From the NCBI GenBank assembly GCA_020062605.1, contig JAGUWA010000038.1, positions 1-13,703 of the forward strand: a DNA stretch of 13,703 nucleotides, read 5' to 3'. The stretch comes from Parvibaculum sp. GTDB lineage: Bacteria; Pseudomonadota; Alphaproteobacteria; Parvibaculales; Parvibaculaceae. Made by a program: the position numbers and the translations under genes. Each line of letters begins with the position of its first letter. The stretch's first letter is position 1. This document shows positions 1 through 6,767 of the stretch, one piece after another. The notes below the pieces were generated by a model, which had not been told where the DNA came from, made no database searches, and saw nothing but the letters and a program-made list of their open reading frames with translations.

Positions 1-468
1 GCGGGTGACGATGCCGGCGTCCAGCATGTCGAGAAAGAGCGCCTGCTCCTGGCCGTAATATTCGGGATCGCAGGTTGCGAATTCGCGGCTCCAGTCGATT
101 GCAAGGCCGATCGATTTCAGCTGCGCGCGCATGGCGGAGATGTTGTCGTAAGTCCAGCCCTTGGGATGGACGTTCTTCTCCATCGCGGCATTCTCGGCCG
201 GCATGCCGAAGGCGTCCCAGCCCATCGGGTGCAGCACGTTGTAGCCGCGCGCGCGGCGGAAGCGCGCGATCGCATCGCCGATCGTGTAGTTGCGGACATG
301 GCCCATGTGAATGCGCCCCGACGGATAGGGGAACATTTCAAGAACATAATATTTGGGCTTGGCGTCCGCGCCTTCGTCGGCAGGGTCGCGGGTCAGGAAG
401 TCGCCGCGCTCCTCCCAGATCTTCTGCCATTTCGGCTCGGCGGTGCGCGCGTTGTAACGTGTGGACAT
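1..468 (-). CDS. leuS: Leucyl-tRNA synthetase, N-terminal part (cut by window edge)
   Basis: Class I aminoacyl-tRNA synthetase that charges tRNA-Leu in the cytoplasm. The first 156 codons are present and the frame runs off the left edge, so the editing and anticodon-binding domains lie outside. The translation begins MSTRYNARTAEPKWQKIWEE. The HIGH signature of the Rossmann catalytic core appears as HMGH at residues 54-57, preceded by FPYPSGRI and followed by VRNYTIGD. Further on are the family blocks HPMGWDAFGMPAENAA and IDWSREFATCDPEYYGQEQ. The start is ATG at 468. Its Shine-Dalgarno (SD) sequence is weak (GAGAG about 12 nt upstream). It lies 93 bp downstream of the lipoprotein gene on the same strand, so it may share that transcript. 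Identification is essentially certain; only completeness is unknown. Confidence 0.97.
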   Translation of the reverse strand, partial: MSTRYNARTAEPKWQKIWEERGDFLTRDPADEGADAKPKYYVLEMFPYPSGRIHMGHVRNYTIGDAIARFRRARGYNVLHPMGWDAFGMPAENAAMEKNVHPKGWTYDNISAMRAQLKSIGLAIDWSREFATCDPEYYGQEQALFLDMLDAGIVTR

Positions 469-495
469 GGTCTTGCGGGGTCTCTCGGACGGGAC

Positions 496-529
496 CGGGG
501 AGGAGGCGGGTGCCCTGGCCCTCTCCCCG
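496..529 (-). promoter_or_regulatory. Possible stem-loop in the lipoprotein-leuS gap
   Basis: A 7-bp perfect inverted repeat (CGGGGAG at 496-502, CTCCCCG at 523-529) with a 20-nt GC-rich loop lies between the lipoprotein stop and the leuS start. A second short dyad (GCCCGG/CCGGGC, 549-561) sits right after the lipoprotein stop. Neither has a U-tract on the minus strand, so they are not convincing intrinsic terminators. They could be leader structure, or chance in GC-rich DNA. Confidence 0.25.
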
Positions 530-561
530 AGTGCGTGCCCCGCTGTCCGCCCGGTCCGGGC

Positions 562-1128
562 TTACTTCTGTTCCTGTGCCTCGATCGTGTTGATTCGAAG
601 CTGGCGGGCGCGCACGAGAATGGCGTTCTCGATCTGCGGGCCCGTGGAGCTGGCAACGGGCGCGTCGACCCATTCGCCGTTTTCGGACTTGTTCTGGCGG
701 AAAACGGCCACTTTGACGCCATCGGCGCGGAGCCGCTTGTCGAGAATATAGACCGTCACCTTGAAGCGTTCGCCGGCCGCCTTGGGGTCCTGGTACCAGT
801 CGGTAATGATGACGCCGCCGAAAGGATCGGCGGAGGCGAGCGGCATGAAGGAAATCGTGTCGAGCGAGGCGCGCCACAGGAAGCTGTTCACGCCGATGCC
901 GCCACCGCCGAGGCTGCCCTCCTCGTCAGCGCCGCCGAAGAGCGTCAGGCCGTCCTCGCCGAAAACGGACTCGCGCTCCTTGCCCGTCGGATTGTTGGGG
1001 CCGCCCTGGCCGGTCGGCTGGCCGGGGAAGTTCGACTCCGAGGGGCCGCAAGCCGCAAGGCCCAGAAAGGCAGCGCAAAGGAGCGCCGCGACGGTCGGTT
1101 TCGCGCGTGTCAGTCCGTGATAGGTCAT
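562..1128 (-). CDS. DUF3576-type outer-membrane lipoprotein
   Basis: Predicted lipoprotein of 188 residues. The N-terminus has the basic stretch TRAK, a hydrophobic core (residues 11-24) and the lipobox LAAC at 24-27, so Cys27 would be lipidated. The +2 residue is Gly, not Asp, which favours outer-membrane targeting. A Gly/Pro/Asn-rich linker (about 28-80) precedes a compact domain with NSFLWRASLDTISFMPLASA and DPFGGVIITDWYQDP, which I associate with the alphaproteobacterial DUF3576 family. Its molecular function is unknown to me. I chose the ATG at 1128 because it puts the signal sequence at the N-terminus; a longer reading from 1224 adds 32 residues that mask it. It lies directly upstream of leuS on the same strand. 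Confidence 0.85.
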   Translation of the reverse strand: MTYHGLTRAKPTVAALLCAAFLGLAACGPSESNFPGQPTGQGGPNNPTGKERESVFGEDGLTLFGGADEEGSLGGGGIGVNSFLWRASLDTISFMPLASADPFGGVIITDWYQDPKAAGERFKVTVYILDKRLRADGVKVAVFRQNKSENGEWVDAPVASSTGPQIENAILVRARQLRINTIEAQEQK

Positions 1129-1241
1129 CAATTTACGGCAAGCCTCTCGCGTTGCGCCCCTCTGTCCGCCGTTTCTTGCGTGATCGGCTTGCGGAGAGCA
1201 AGTGAATTCACATACCCGCCGCATTCCGCAGCCGGCGCGCC

Positions 1242-1271
1242 TTTATAGCGAGATAAGGCTACCCCCCGCAA
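1242..1271 (-). promoter_or_regulatory. Candidate promoter of the DUF3576 lipoprotein-leuS unit
   Basis: On the minus strand a TTGCGG box (1271-1266) and a TATAAA box (1247-1242) are 18 nt apart, a sigma-70-like arrangement. The implied leader is about 105 nt and contains a perfect 10-bp palindrome GTGAATTCAC (1202-1211). Box quality is moderate, and no experimental start site can be inferred. Confidence 0.4.
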
Positions 1272-1582
1272 TCGCGCATATCCTCGGAGGACTTCTCTCC
1301 TTTCGTCCTGCGCTCGCCCGCCGCAACTGCCGGAAGCGGCCGGGCAGGGTGGCGGTGTGACCCGCAAAGCACAATACGGTGATGGCCTGTCCCCCTGCCT
1401 GTCCCCTTTCATCTCCGCCCGGGCATCCGCCCTGCGTGAAAGAGTCCGCTTCAACATTGAATAACTCGCCCCGCAAAAAGCTATGCAGGGGCCAACCATC
1501 GACATTGGTTAACGGTCGCAAACGGATTTGTGCCCTTTCCGCAACATCGACTGACATTCCATCGTCATGCGGAGAGGTTTGC

Positions 1583-1611
1583 TTGACCCACGGCGGTTAT
1601 CAACGGATTAA
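1583..1611 (+). promoter_or_regulatory. Candidate porin promoter
   Basis: TTGACC (1583-1588) is followed after 17 nt by GATTAA (1606-1611). The first box matches the -35 consensus well; the second matches the -10 poorly (3 of 6). It would give a leader of about 110 nt, long but common for outer-membrane protein messages. It is the best candidate I see, but weakly supported. Confidence 0.35.
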
Positions 1612-1727
1612 TCGGTACACGCGCTCGGGGGGCAGTTTCGGTCGGCCCGGCGATGCACGAGCCACGGGGGAATTTTCCACTGGCTCGTTCAAATGGAACA
1701 GCTCTTAGCTGATACTGCGAGGAACAC

Positions 1728-2924
1728 ATGAAAAAGACTCTCCTTGGGACGACTGCTCTCGTCTCGGCCGGCCTCATCGCCGGTCCGGCGCTTGCGAGCG
1801 ATCCGCTGACCGTTACCGTCGGCGGCACCGTGACGGCCGGCATCTATGCCATTGACCAAGACGATATCGGCGGTACCTCTTATCAGGACACCGCGGTGAA
1901 GCTTGTTGCGCGCAACATCGACATCAACGCCGAAGGCACGCTGGACAATGGCATGGTTGCCGGCGTTCTCGCGACGCTCTCGCTCGGTGACGATTGGAAC
2001 TCGCACTTCAACAACAACGACGCGACGTTCCGCGAACTCTTCGCCTATCTCGAAGGCGGCTTCGGCCGGTTCGAGATCGGCGGCACGGATGGCGCCGCCT
2101 TCAAGATGCACTACACCTCGCCCTGGTTCGTGCCGGGCAACGGTGTCGACAGCCCGAACATCCTGAATGCAGCGGTAGGTGGCATCACGTCCACGACGAC
2201 GACGACAGCGTTCGTTCCCATCGGGCCTGCGACGAACGTTCTGGTCACGACCACGAACACGAACACCGTTGCTGGCTTCCGTCACGCGACGTTCTCGCTG
2301 ATGGCTGCCGATGCGAACAAGGTGACCTACTTTACCCCGCGCTTCGCCGGCTTCCAGCTCGGTCTGTCCTACACGCCGGAGACGACCTTCAACGGCCCGA
2401 ACCCGAACGGGCTCGGCGTTGTGGCGAATAACACCTCGATCGAGGATGTGGTCGAAGTCGCGCTCAACTATGCCGGCTCCTTCGGCAGCGTCGATCTCGG
2501 CGTGGACGGCTTCTACGTGTCGGGCGACGCCCCGACGGGTGCGGCTGCTGATCCGGAAGAACTGGGCTTCGGTCTGAATCTCGGTATGGCCGGCTTCACG
2601 CTCGGTGGTGCCTGGTATCAGTCGGAAGATCTTTCGGCGGTTTCCACCCCAATTCCTTCTGTTGCGGGCCTTGAGGAAGAAGTGTGGACTGTCGGTCTGT
2701 CCTACGGCACGGGTCCTTGGACGGTTGGCGTTGCCTATCTGACTGACGAGATTTCGGTGACGGGCTTCTCGGCCGAACTGGAAACCTGGCAGGCTGGTGG
2801 TGGCTACAACCTCGGTTCGGGCGTCGACGTGGGTCTCGACCTGCAGATGACGAACCAGGACCTCGGTGCGGGTGCCGACATCGATTCGGTGTCCGGTGGT
2901 CTCGTCCTATCGGTTTCGTTCTGA
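1728..2924 (+). CDS. General outer-membrane porin
   Basis: Precursor of a 16-stranded trimeric-type beta-barrel porin that lets small solutes diffuse through the outer membrane. It has 398 residues. The Sec signal peptide (MKKTLLGTTALVSAGLIAGP, then ALA at 21-23) is probably cut after Ala23. The mature part shows alternating amphipathic strands, Gly-rich turns, few Lys and a C-terminal Phe (LVLSVSF), the signal read by the BAM complex. LFAYLEGGFGRFEIGG (104-119) matches the strand-turn block typical of Gram-negative porins. Residues 153-180 form a Thr/Asn/Val-rich stretch, probably an extracellular loop. SD GAGGA at 1719-1723 fixes the start. It is transcribed alone, with a candidate promoter upstream and a strong terminator downstream. 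Confidence 0.93.
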   Translation: MKKTLLGTTALVSAGLIAGPALASDPLTVTVGGTVTAGIYAIDQDDIGGTSYQDTAVKLVARNIDINAEGTLDNGMVAGVLATLSLGDDWNSHFNNNDATFRELFAYLEGGFGRFEIGGTDGAAFKMHYTSPWFVPGNGVDSPNILNAAVGGITSTTTTTAFVPIGPATNVLVTTTNTNTVAGFRHATFSLMAADANKVTYFTPRFAGFQLGLSYTPETTFNGPNPNGLGVVANNTSIEDVVEVALNYAGSFGSVDLGVDGFYVSGDAPTGAAADPEELGFGLNLGMAGFTLGGAWYQSEDLSAVSTPIPSVAGLEEEVWTVGLSYGTGPWTVGVAYLTDEISVTGFSAELETWQAGGGYNLGSGVDVGLDLQMTNQDLGAGADIDSVSGGLVLSVSF

Positions 2925-2957
2925 TCGCGTCACGGTCCTTATCGATTCCGACTTCTT

Positions 2958-2993
2958 GGAGAGCGGGTGGTAACACCCGCTCTCTTTGTTTTT
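2958..2993 (+). terminator. Rho-independent terminator of the porin gene
   Basis: An 11-bp perfect stem (2959-2969 with 2974-2984), mostly G-C at the loop side, closes a GTAA tetraloop. It is followed at once by TTTGTTTTT (2985-2993). It starts 34 nt after the porin stop and separates the porin from the sulfotransferase gene. Confidence 0.93.
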
Positions 2994-3014
2994 GACGCTA
3001 AAGCTTGATAAATA
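2986..3014 (+). promoter_or_regulatory. Weak candidate promoter of the stand-alone sulfotransferase
   Basis: TTGTTT (2986-2991) and TAAATA (3009-3014) are 17 nt apart, each matching 3 of 6 consensus bases. They overlap the U-tract of the porin terminator. Only 51 bp separates the terminator from the next start codon, so a promoter must lie about here unless the gene depends on read-through. Confidence 0.3.
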
Positions 3015-3044
3015 TGCCCCGGAAGACCTAAGGAGATATAGAGA

Positions 3045-3929
3045 ATGGGCGCCTTGATCTGGCTCGCTTCCTATCCGAAGTCCGGTAATACCTGGATGCG
3101 AAGCTTCCTCCATAACCTCTTCAGGAACTCGCATGAGCCTGTGGATATCAATGATATTACCGATTTCTGCATCGGTGACTCCGGCGCCCAATGGTACGCC
3201 CGAAGAGCCGGCGGCCGAATTCTCAAGGACATGACGCCTGAGGAGATATCCGCGCTACGCCCCTTGGTGCATCGAGATTTCACCACGGTGTTTCCAGATT
3301 CGGTTTTCGTAAAGACACATAATTTTCTTGGGGAGTGGCACGGCGTTCCGTTGCATACGATGGAGGTAACGGCAGGCGGTATTTATGTATTGCGCAATCC
3401 GCTCGATGTCGCCATCTCGGTCAGTCATCACTTTGGCGAAACAATCGATGAGGCGATCGAGCATCTTGCCAATGATAAGATGTGTACAGGCGGTAATGAG
3501 ACACACGTCCTTGAGGTTCACCGGTCGTGGTCGACGCATGTAAAGAGCTGGACGGAGCATCCGAGTCCTCAGCTTCTCGTCTTGCGATATGAAGACCTCC
3601 TGCATAAGCCGCGGAAATACTTCAAGCAGGTTGCGAATTTTCTGGGTCTGAAACCATCAACCGAGCGTCTCGAACGCGCAATTCGCAACTCTTCTTTCAA
3701 AACCCTTAAAGCGATTGAGCAGAAAAAAGGCTTCAAGGAGCGCTCGAAGCGGTCCGAAAGTTTTTTTCGTGAAGGACGTTCCGACCAATGGCGCGAAGTG
3801 CTCACGCCGGACCAGGTACGCCGAATCATTCGGGACCATCATGAGCAGATGGAGCGATTTGGATATATTCCCGATGATTACCGGGACGCCATTCCCGAGG
3901 AAGCTCGCGTCAAGGTAAAAGCAGGCTAA
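3045..3929 (+). CDS. PAPS-dependent sulfotransferase (Sulfotransfer_1 type), low GC
   Basis: Predicted transfer of sulfuryl groups from PAPS to a hydroxyl or amine acceptor; the acceptor is unknown. It has 294 residues, the usual length of cytosolic-type enzymes. Visible family elements are the 5'-phosphosulfate loop YPKSGNTW (10-17), VKTH (89-92) with the likely catalytic His92, the 3'-phosphate site YVLRNPLDVAISVSHH (Arg117, Ser125), and a C-terminal FREGRSDQWREVL (241-253) corresponding to RKGxxGDW. There is no signal peptide or membrane segment. SD AAGGAG at 3030-3035 is good. Sampled lines run at about 45-53% GC against about 63% in flanking genes, suggesting transfer. It overlaps the convergent ThiE/TenI gene by 20 bp. 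Typical alphaproteobacterial substrates are lipids or exopolysaccharides, but nothing here names one. Confidence 0.9.
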   Translation: MGALIWLASYPKSGNTWMRSFLHNLFRNSHEPVDINDITDFCIGDSGAQWYARRAGGRILKDMTPEEISALRPLVHRDFTTVFPDSVFVKTHNFLGEWHGVPLHTMEVTAGGIYVLRNPLDVAISVSHHFGETIDEAIEHLANDKMCTGGNETHVLEVHRSWSTHVKSWTEHPSPQLLVLRYEDLLHKPRKYFKQVANFLGLKPSTERLERAIRNSSFKTLKAIEQKKGFKERSKRSESFFREGRSDQWREVLTPDQVRRIIRDHHEQMERFGYIPDDYRDAIPEEARVKVKAG

Positions 3930-4515
3930 TACCCGCGACGCCGGCGATACCCGTTCCACGCAAGCGGCGGATGTGTATTTCGTCCGTGATCCCGCCAAGG
4001 GCGTAAGCCGGCATGCCGAGTGCGCCTGCAAGCGCCGCGAGGCGGGCAAGACGGGCGATGCCCAGCACCTTTCCACCGGGATGACTTTCCGTCGGCAGGA
4101 CGGGAGAGATCAGCACCGCATCCGCACCGGCTCTTGCTGCTTCGATAACCGCCCTCTCCGAATGACATGCCGCGGTGACCAGAACATGCGCCGCGATGTT
4201 GCGCCGGCGGGCAATATCCCGTTCGGGCAGATGAATGCCGACGATGCCGAGCCGCCCGGCCAATCGCGGGCTGCCTGCCACGATCAGGATGCAGCCCTTT
4301 CCCCGCGCGGCGACGGTGAGGCGTCTTGCCGTCTCGTAGAGGGGCGTTTCATCATAGGCGCGCCATATCAACGCGCTGCCAGGCGGCAAGGCCGCAAGGG
4401 CTGCATACGGATCTGGGAGACGCTCGGGGTCGGTCATCGCGATCAGCGCGACCGATGCGGAGTCCGGATTGAGCCGTCGTGCGGCACGCGCAATCCGTTC
4501 CAGGTCCTTTCTCAT
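3910..4515 (-). CDS. Thiamine phosphate synthase/TenI superfamily protein, diverged
   Basis: TIM-barrel protein of the ThiE/TenI superfamily, 201 residues. Family blocks are VGIHLPERD (92-100), AGADAVLISPVLPT (129-142), ALGGI (172-176) and GIAGVAGIS (189-197), the last two forming the phosphate-binding end of the barrel. Several ThiE ligands look replaced: the QxRxK block is IWRAY (50-54), the Mg-binding ND is missing in LIVAGSPRLAG (77-87), and the GxSxH block reads TAACH (114-118). It may therefore be TenI-like or have another activity. I chose ATG 4515 because GGAG (4524-4521) lies 5 nt upstream; a GTG at 4539 has no such site. The stop overlaps the sulfotransferase stop, and the start is 41 bp from the divergent yggS start. 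Confidence 0.82.
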   Translation of the reverse strand: MRKDLERIARAARRLNPDSASVALIAMTDPERLPDPYAALAALPPGSALIWRAYDETPLYETARRLTVAARGKGCILIVAGSPRLAGRLGIVGIHLPERDIARRRNIAAHVLVTAACHSERAVIEAARAGADAVLISPVLPTESHPGGKVLGIARLARLAALAGALGMPAYALGGITDEIHIRRLRGTGIAGVAGISLLLP

Positions 4516-4556
4516 CTTGTCTCCGAGACGTCCTGCCACTAGCTTGCGCCGAGACT

Positions 4557-5252
4557 ATGCCAATGCCCGACAACAACGCCAACAAGAACGAAATGCCGAC
4601 GGCGCGCCTCGACGCCGTTCGGGACCGGATCGCGCGCGCCGCGCGGGAGGCGGGCCGCAGGCCTGGCGATGTTGTCCTCATCGCCGTATCGAAGACGTTT
4701 GGTGAGGAGGCAATCTGCCCGCTGCTCGACGCAGGGCAGCGTGTCTTCGGCGAGAACCGCGTGCAGGAAGCCGCGCGGAAGTGGCCTGCATTGCGCGAAC
4801 GATACAGCGATATCGAGCTTCACCTGATCGGTCCATTGCAGACGAACAAACTCGACGACGCGCTCGGTCTCTTCGATGTCTTTCACACGCTCGACCGGCC
4901 GAAGCTGGCGGAAGCGCTCGTCAAGGCTAGGGAGAAGGGGCGGACACTGCCCCGGCTCTTCGTGCAGGTGAATACGGGCGACGAACCGCAAAAAGCCGGT
5001 CTCGCGCCGAAGGATGTCGACGGATTTCTCGCGCGATGCCGTGACGAATGGGCGCTCGATATCGAGGGGCTCATGTGCATTCCTCCGGTGGACGAAGAGC
5101 CGGCGCTGCATTTCGCTTTGCTCGACAAGATCGCAAGACGGAATGGTCTTACCGGTCTTTCGATGGGCATGAGCGGCGATTTCGAAACAGCGGTGAAACT
5201 CGGCGCGACGCATGTGCGCGTCGGCAGCGCGCTGTTCGGCGTGCGGGCCTAG
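4557..5252 (+). CDS. yggS: YggS/PLPBP family pyridoxal phosphate homeostasis protein
   Basis: Cytoplasmic PLP-binding protein of the YggS/PROSC family, which buffers vitamin B6 and influences amino-acid pools; no enzymatic activity is established for the family. It has 231 residues, a usual length, and a single alanine-racemase-like barrel. Lys46 in LIAVSKTF would form the Schiff base. Other signatures are VFGENRVQEA, HLIGPLQTNK, LFVQVNTGDEPQKAG and LSMGMSGDFETAV near the C-terminus, which binds the PLP phosphate. I chose ATG 4557; ATGs at 4563 and 4593 are alternatives, and none has a strong SD. It diverges from the ThiE/TenI gene, so each promoter would overlap the other gene's 5' end, and it overlaps the L,D-transpeptidase stop by 4 bp. 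Confidence 0.94.
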   Translation: MPMPDNNANKNEMPTARLDAVRDRIARAAREAGRRPGDVVLIAVSKTFGEEAICPLLDAGQRVFGENRVQEAARKWPALRERYSDIELHLIGPLQTNKLDDALGLFDVFHTLDRPKLAEALVKAREKGRTLPRLFVQVNTGDEPQKAGLAPKDVDGFLARCRDEWALDIEGLMCIPPVDEEPALHFALLDKIARRNGLTGLSMGMSGDFETAVKLGATHVRVGSALFGVRA

Positions 5253-5797
5253 GCCTTCTCGATCCTTATCCGCGTTTCCGTTCCACAGAGCGCAAGCACG
5301 CTCAGCATGTCTTCGAGCCGCAGCGCAATGCAACCTTCCGTCGGCTGCAGTTCACCCTTTTCCTCTCGCGCAAGATGGAAAAAGACGGCGCTCCCGGCAT
5401 AAGGAACGACGGGAGAATCGTTGTGCCCGAGGACGACGACAAGATCGTAGAGATGATCTTCTCGCCACATGGTCTCGGCGCTTGCCGGATAAGGCAGATG
5501 GACCGGCCGGTTGTAGGCGGGGTCGTCCGGGGCATCGCACCAGCCGTCCGTGGGCGAGATCGGAACGAGCGGCAAGCCTGTCGCGAGCGATGGCACACGA
5601 TCATGACGGTATCTGAGCTCACGCAGAGGAAAAGTTCCAAGCGGCGTGCTGCCGTCGCCTTCCCGTTTCTCCGTGCTCACGCCGGTGCGGCCGAGGGCGC
5701 AGGGAAAGCGGAGGTTGCCCACGCGCAACTCGCCGCGAGTGCTGCCCGGCGAACCGGTCACGATGATCTCGGTGGCGATGCCTGCGGAATAAGCCAT
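5249..5797 (-). CDS. L,D-transpeptidase family protein (YkuD fold, COG3786-like)
   Basis: Predicted L,D-transpeptidase-type cysteine enzyme of 182 residues. Classical members crosslink peptidoglycan stem peptides in the periplasm. The catalytic segment is FFHLAREEKG (139-148) followed by QPTEGCIAL (151-159), giving His141 and nucleophile Cys156. TGVSTEKREGDGSTPLGTF (38-56) is the conserved N-terminal strand-loop of the fold. PTEGC in place of the more widespread S(H/G)GC is, from memory, normal for the short COG3786 branch. No signal peptide or membrane anchor is visible from ATG 5797, so export is unexplained. The SD is weak. Its stop overlaps the convergent yggS stop. Confidence 0.88.
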   Translation of the reverse strand: MAYSAGIATEIIVTGSPGSTRGELRVGNLRFPCALGRTGVSTEKREGDGSTPLGTFPLRELRYRHDRVPSLATGLPLVPISPTDGWCDAPDDPAYNRPVHLPYPASAETMWREDHLYDLVVVLGHNDSPVVPYAGSAVFFHLAREEKGELQPTEGCIALRLEDMLSVLALCGTETRIRIEKA

Positions 5798-5850
5798 GAC
5801 CGCTGCAGATTAGGGAGTGCGGCCGGCCGGGGCAATCGGGTGAAGCGACC

Positions 5851-6534
5851 TTATCGTGCCGGTTCGGGGGTCTTCATGGCCTGATACTTGTCGAGCGCGT
5901 CGAGCATGGCGCTGGCGAGATCGGCGGGCCGGCCGGATTCGGTTTCGTCTGTCGTCGTCTCGACCTTGGCCGGATCGGCGAAGGAGCCGATCAAGGCCTG
6001 GAATGCTTCGGGGCTCAGCCGGGGGAGGGGTTTCGCGTCTTCGGGGACGGCCTTGTCCTTGGGATGGAGCGCCGCCGGCGTGATCGAGGCGGTTGTCAGC
6101 TCCATATCCGGAGGTGGCGCCGGGGAGACTTCGGTTTTCTCCGCGAGGAGCGCGGCTGGCGCTCCCGCGGATTCTTCATCACCGAACAGCGAGGCATAAA
6201 CCCTGTCACCAAGGCCGTCTTCGCCGTCGCCGGCGATGGCGAGGCTCGCAACGGAGGCGACGAGGCCCATGGGGCCGCCCCAGAGGGTGCCGCCAGCGAT
6301 GCGCGCATGGGCGCTGATGCCGTCTCCCGTCACACCGCGATAGACTTCGGAAATCAGCGGAATGTGCTGGAGCGGGTTGAGAGTATCGATGACGTCGCCG
6401 AAGGTGAGATTTCCGCTCTCGGGGGTCCGGCCTTCGGCGCGGGCCGTGCGCAAGGCATTGAAGGCCGCCGAGGCGAGATTTTGCTTGCCTGGGCGATGCT
6501 GAATGCCGATATGGGCTGCGGTAAAATCGGTCAT
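5851..6534 (-). CDS. Conserved hypothetical protein with a Gly/Ala-rich hydrophobic segment
   Basis: I do not recognise a named function. It has 227 residues. The N-terminal half contains FGDVIDTLNPLQHIPLISEV (45-64) and a Gly-rich hydrophobic stretch about 79-101 (IAGGTLWGGPMGLVASVA and on) that could be a membrane segment or glycine-zipper helix. The middle (about 120-175) is Pro/Ala/Glu-rich and probably disordered, and the C-terminus is a predicted helix. There is no signal peptide. ATG 6534 is preceded by AGGA 5 nt upstream and is preferred over a start at 6651 that adds 39 Arg/Pro-rich residues. The NPLQHIPLISEVYR pattern seems familiar from alphaproteobacterial hypothetical proteins, but I cannot name the family. 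It lies 53 bp upstream of the L,D-transpeptidase on the same strand and may be co-transcribed with it. Confidence 0.75.
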   Translation of the reverse strand: MTDFTAAHIGIQHRPGKQNLASAAFNALRTARAEGRTPESGNLTFGDVIDTLNPLQHIPLISEVYRGVTGDGISAHARIAGGTLWGGPMGLVASVASLAIAGDGEDGLGDRVYASLFGDEESAGAPAALLAEKTEVSPAPPPDMELTTASITPAALHPKDKAVPEDAKPLPRLSPEAFQALIGSFADPAKVETTTDETESGRPADLASAMLDALDKYQAMKTPEPAR

Positions 6535-6707
6535 GCTTCCTGAATGAGCAAGCATCGGGCCAGACCGCAAGTGGCGGTTTCCGGAGGCTCGTGACGGCTG
6601 ATCGGGGCAGGCGACGGCAGATTTTGCCCGGCCGGGGCGCAGGGGCGGCAAGGCTTGCGGTCCCTGTTGCGGCTCACTATCCCGTGCGTTGGTCGGCGGA
6701 GAGAGCT

Positions 6708-6758
6708 ATGGCAAACTCCGCTCACACCGTTCCGGCGGCCATGATGGCCCTTCATTGA
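6708..6758 (+). CDS. Possible 16-residue leader peptide ahead of the TPR-sulfotransferase
   Basis: A short frame MANSAHTVPAAMMALH starts at ATG 6708 behind a strong SD (GGAGAG, 5 nt upstream). It ends with TGA at 6756-6758, only 9 nt before the sulfotransferase ATG, which itself has a weak SD. The two frames are in register. It may be a leader peptide that delivers ribosomes to the main gene, or a former N-terminus cut off by the TGA. It could also be chance. Confidence 0.35.
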   Translation: MANSAHTVPAAMMALH

Positions 6759-6767
6759 AAGCGCAGC

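Larger units (their letters stand above)
1129..1727. other. Long non-coding gap between lipoprotein and porin
   Basis: About 600 bp separates the divergent lipoprotein and porin genes. Open frames here on both strands give Pro/Arg/Ser/Cys-rich translations with no domain and no good ribosome-binding site, so I call none of them. The gap holds the candidate lipoprotein and porin promoters and a short dyad (AACCA 1494-1498 / TGGTT 1506-1510). A more AT-rich patch around 1435-1620 fits a regulatory region. I find no RNA gene. Confidence 0.6.

Noticed and set aside
166..1248. 360-codon plus-strand open frame across leuS and the lipoprotein gene
   Set aside because: It is antisense to two clearly real genes, including catalytic motifs of leuS, and its translation has no recognisable domain. 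Long antisense frames are expected in GC-rich DNA.
1379..1708. 109-codon frame in the porin upstream gap
   Set aside because: Cys/Pro/Ser-rich translation, no SD, and it would cover the best porin promoter candidate.
4539..5333. 264-codon minus-strand frame opposite yggS
   Set aside because: yggS has every family motif; this is its shadow, rich in Arg, His and Cys.
6564..6578. Short dyad ACCGC-N5-GCGGT in the gap upstream of the TPR-sulfotransferase
   Set aside because: Only 5-bp arms and no U-tract; easily expected by chance at this GC content.
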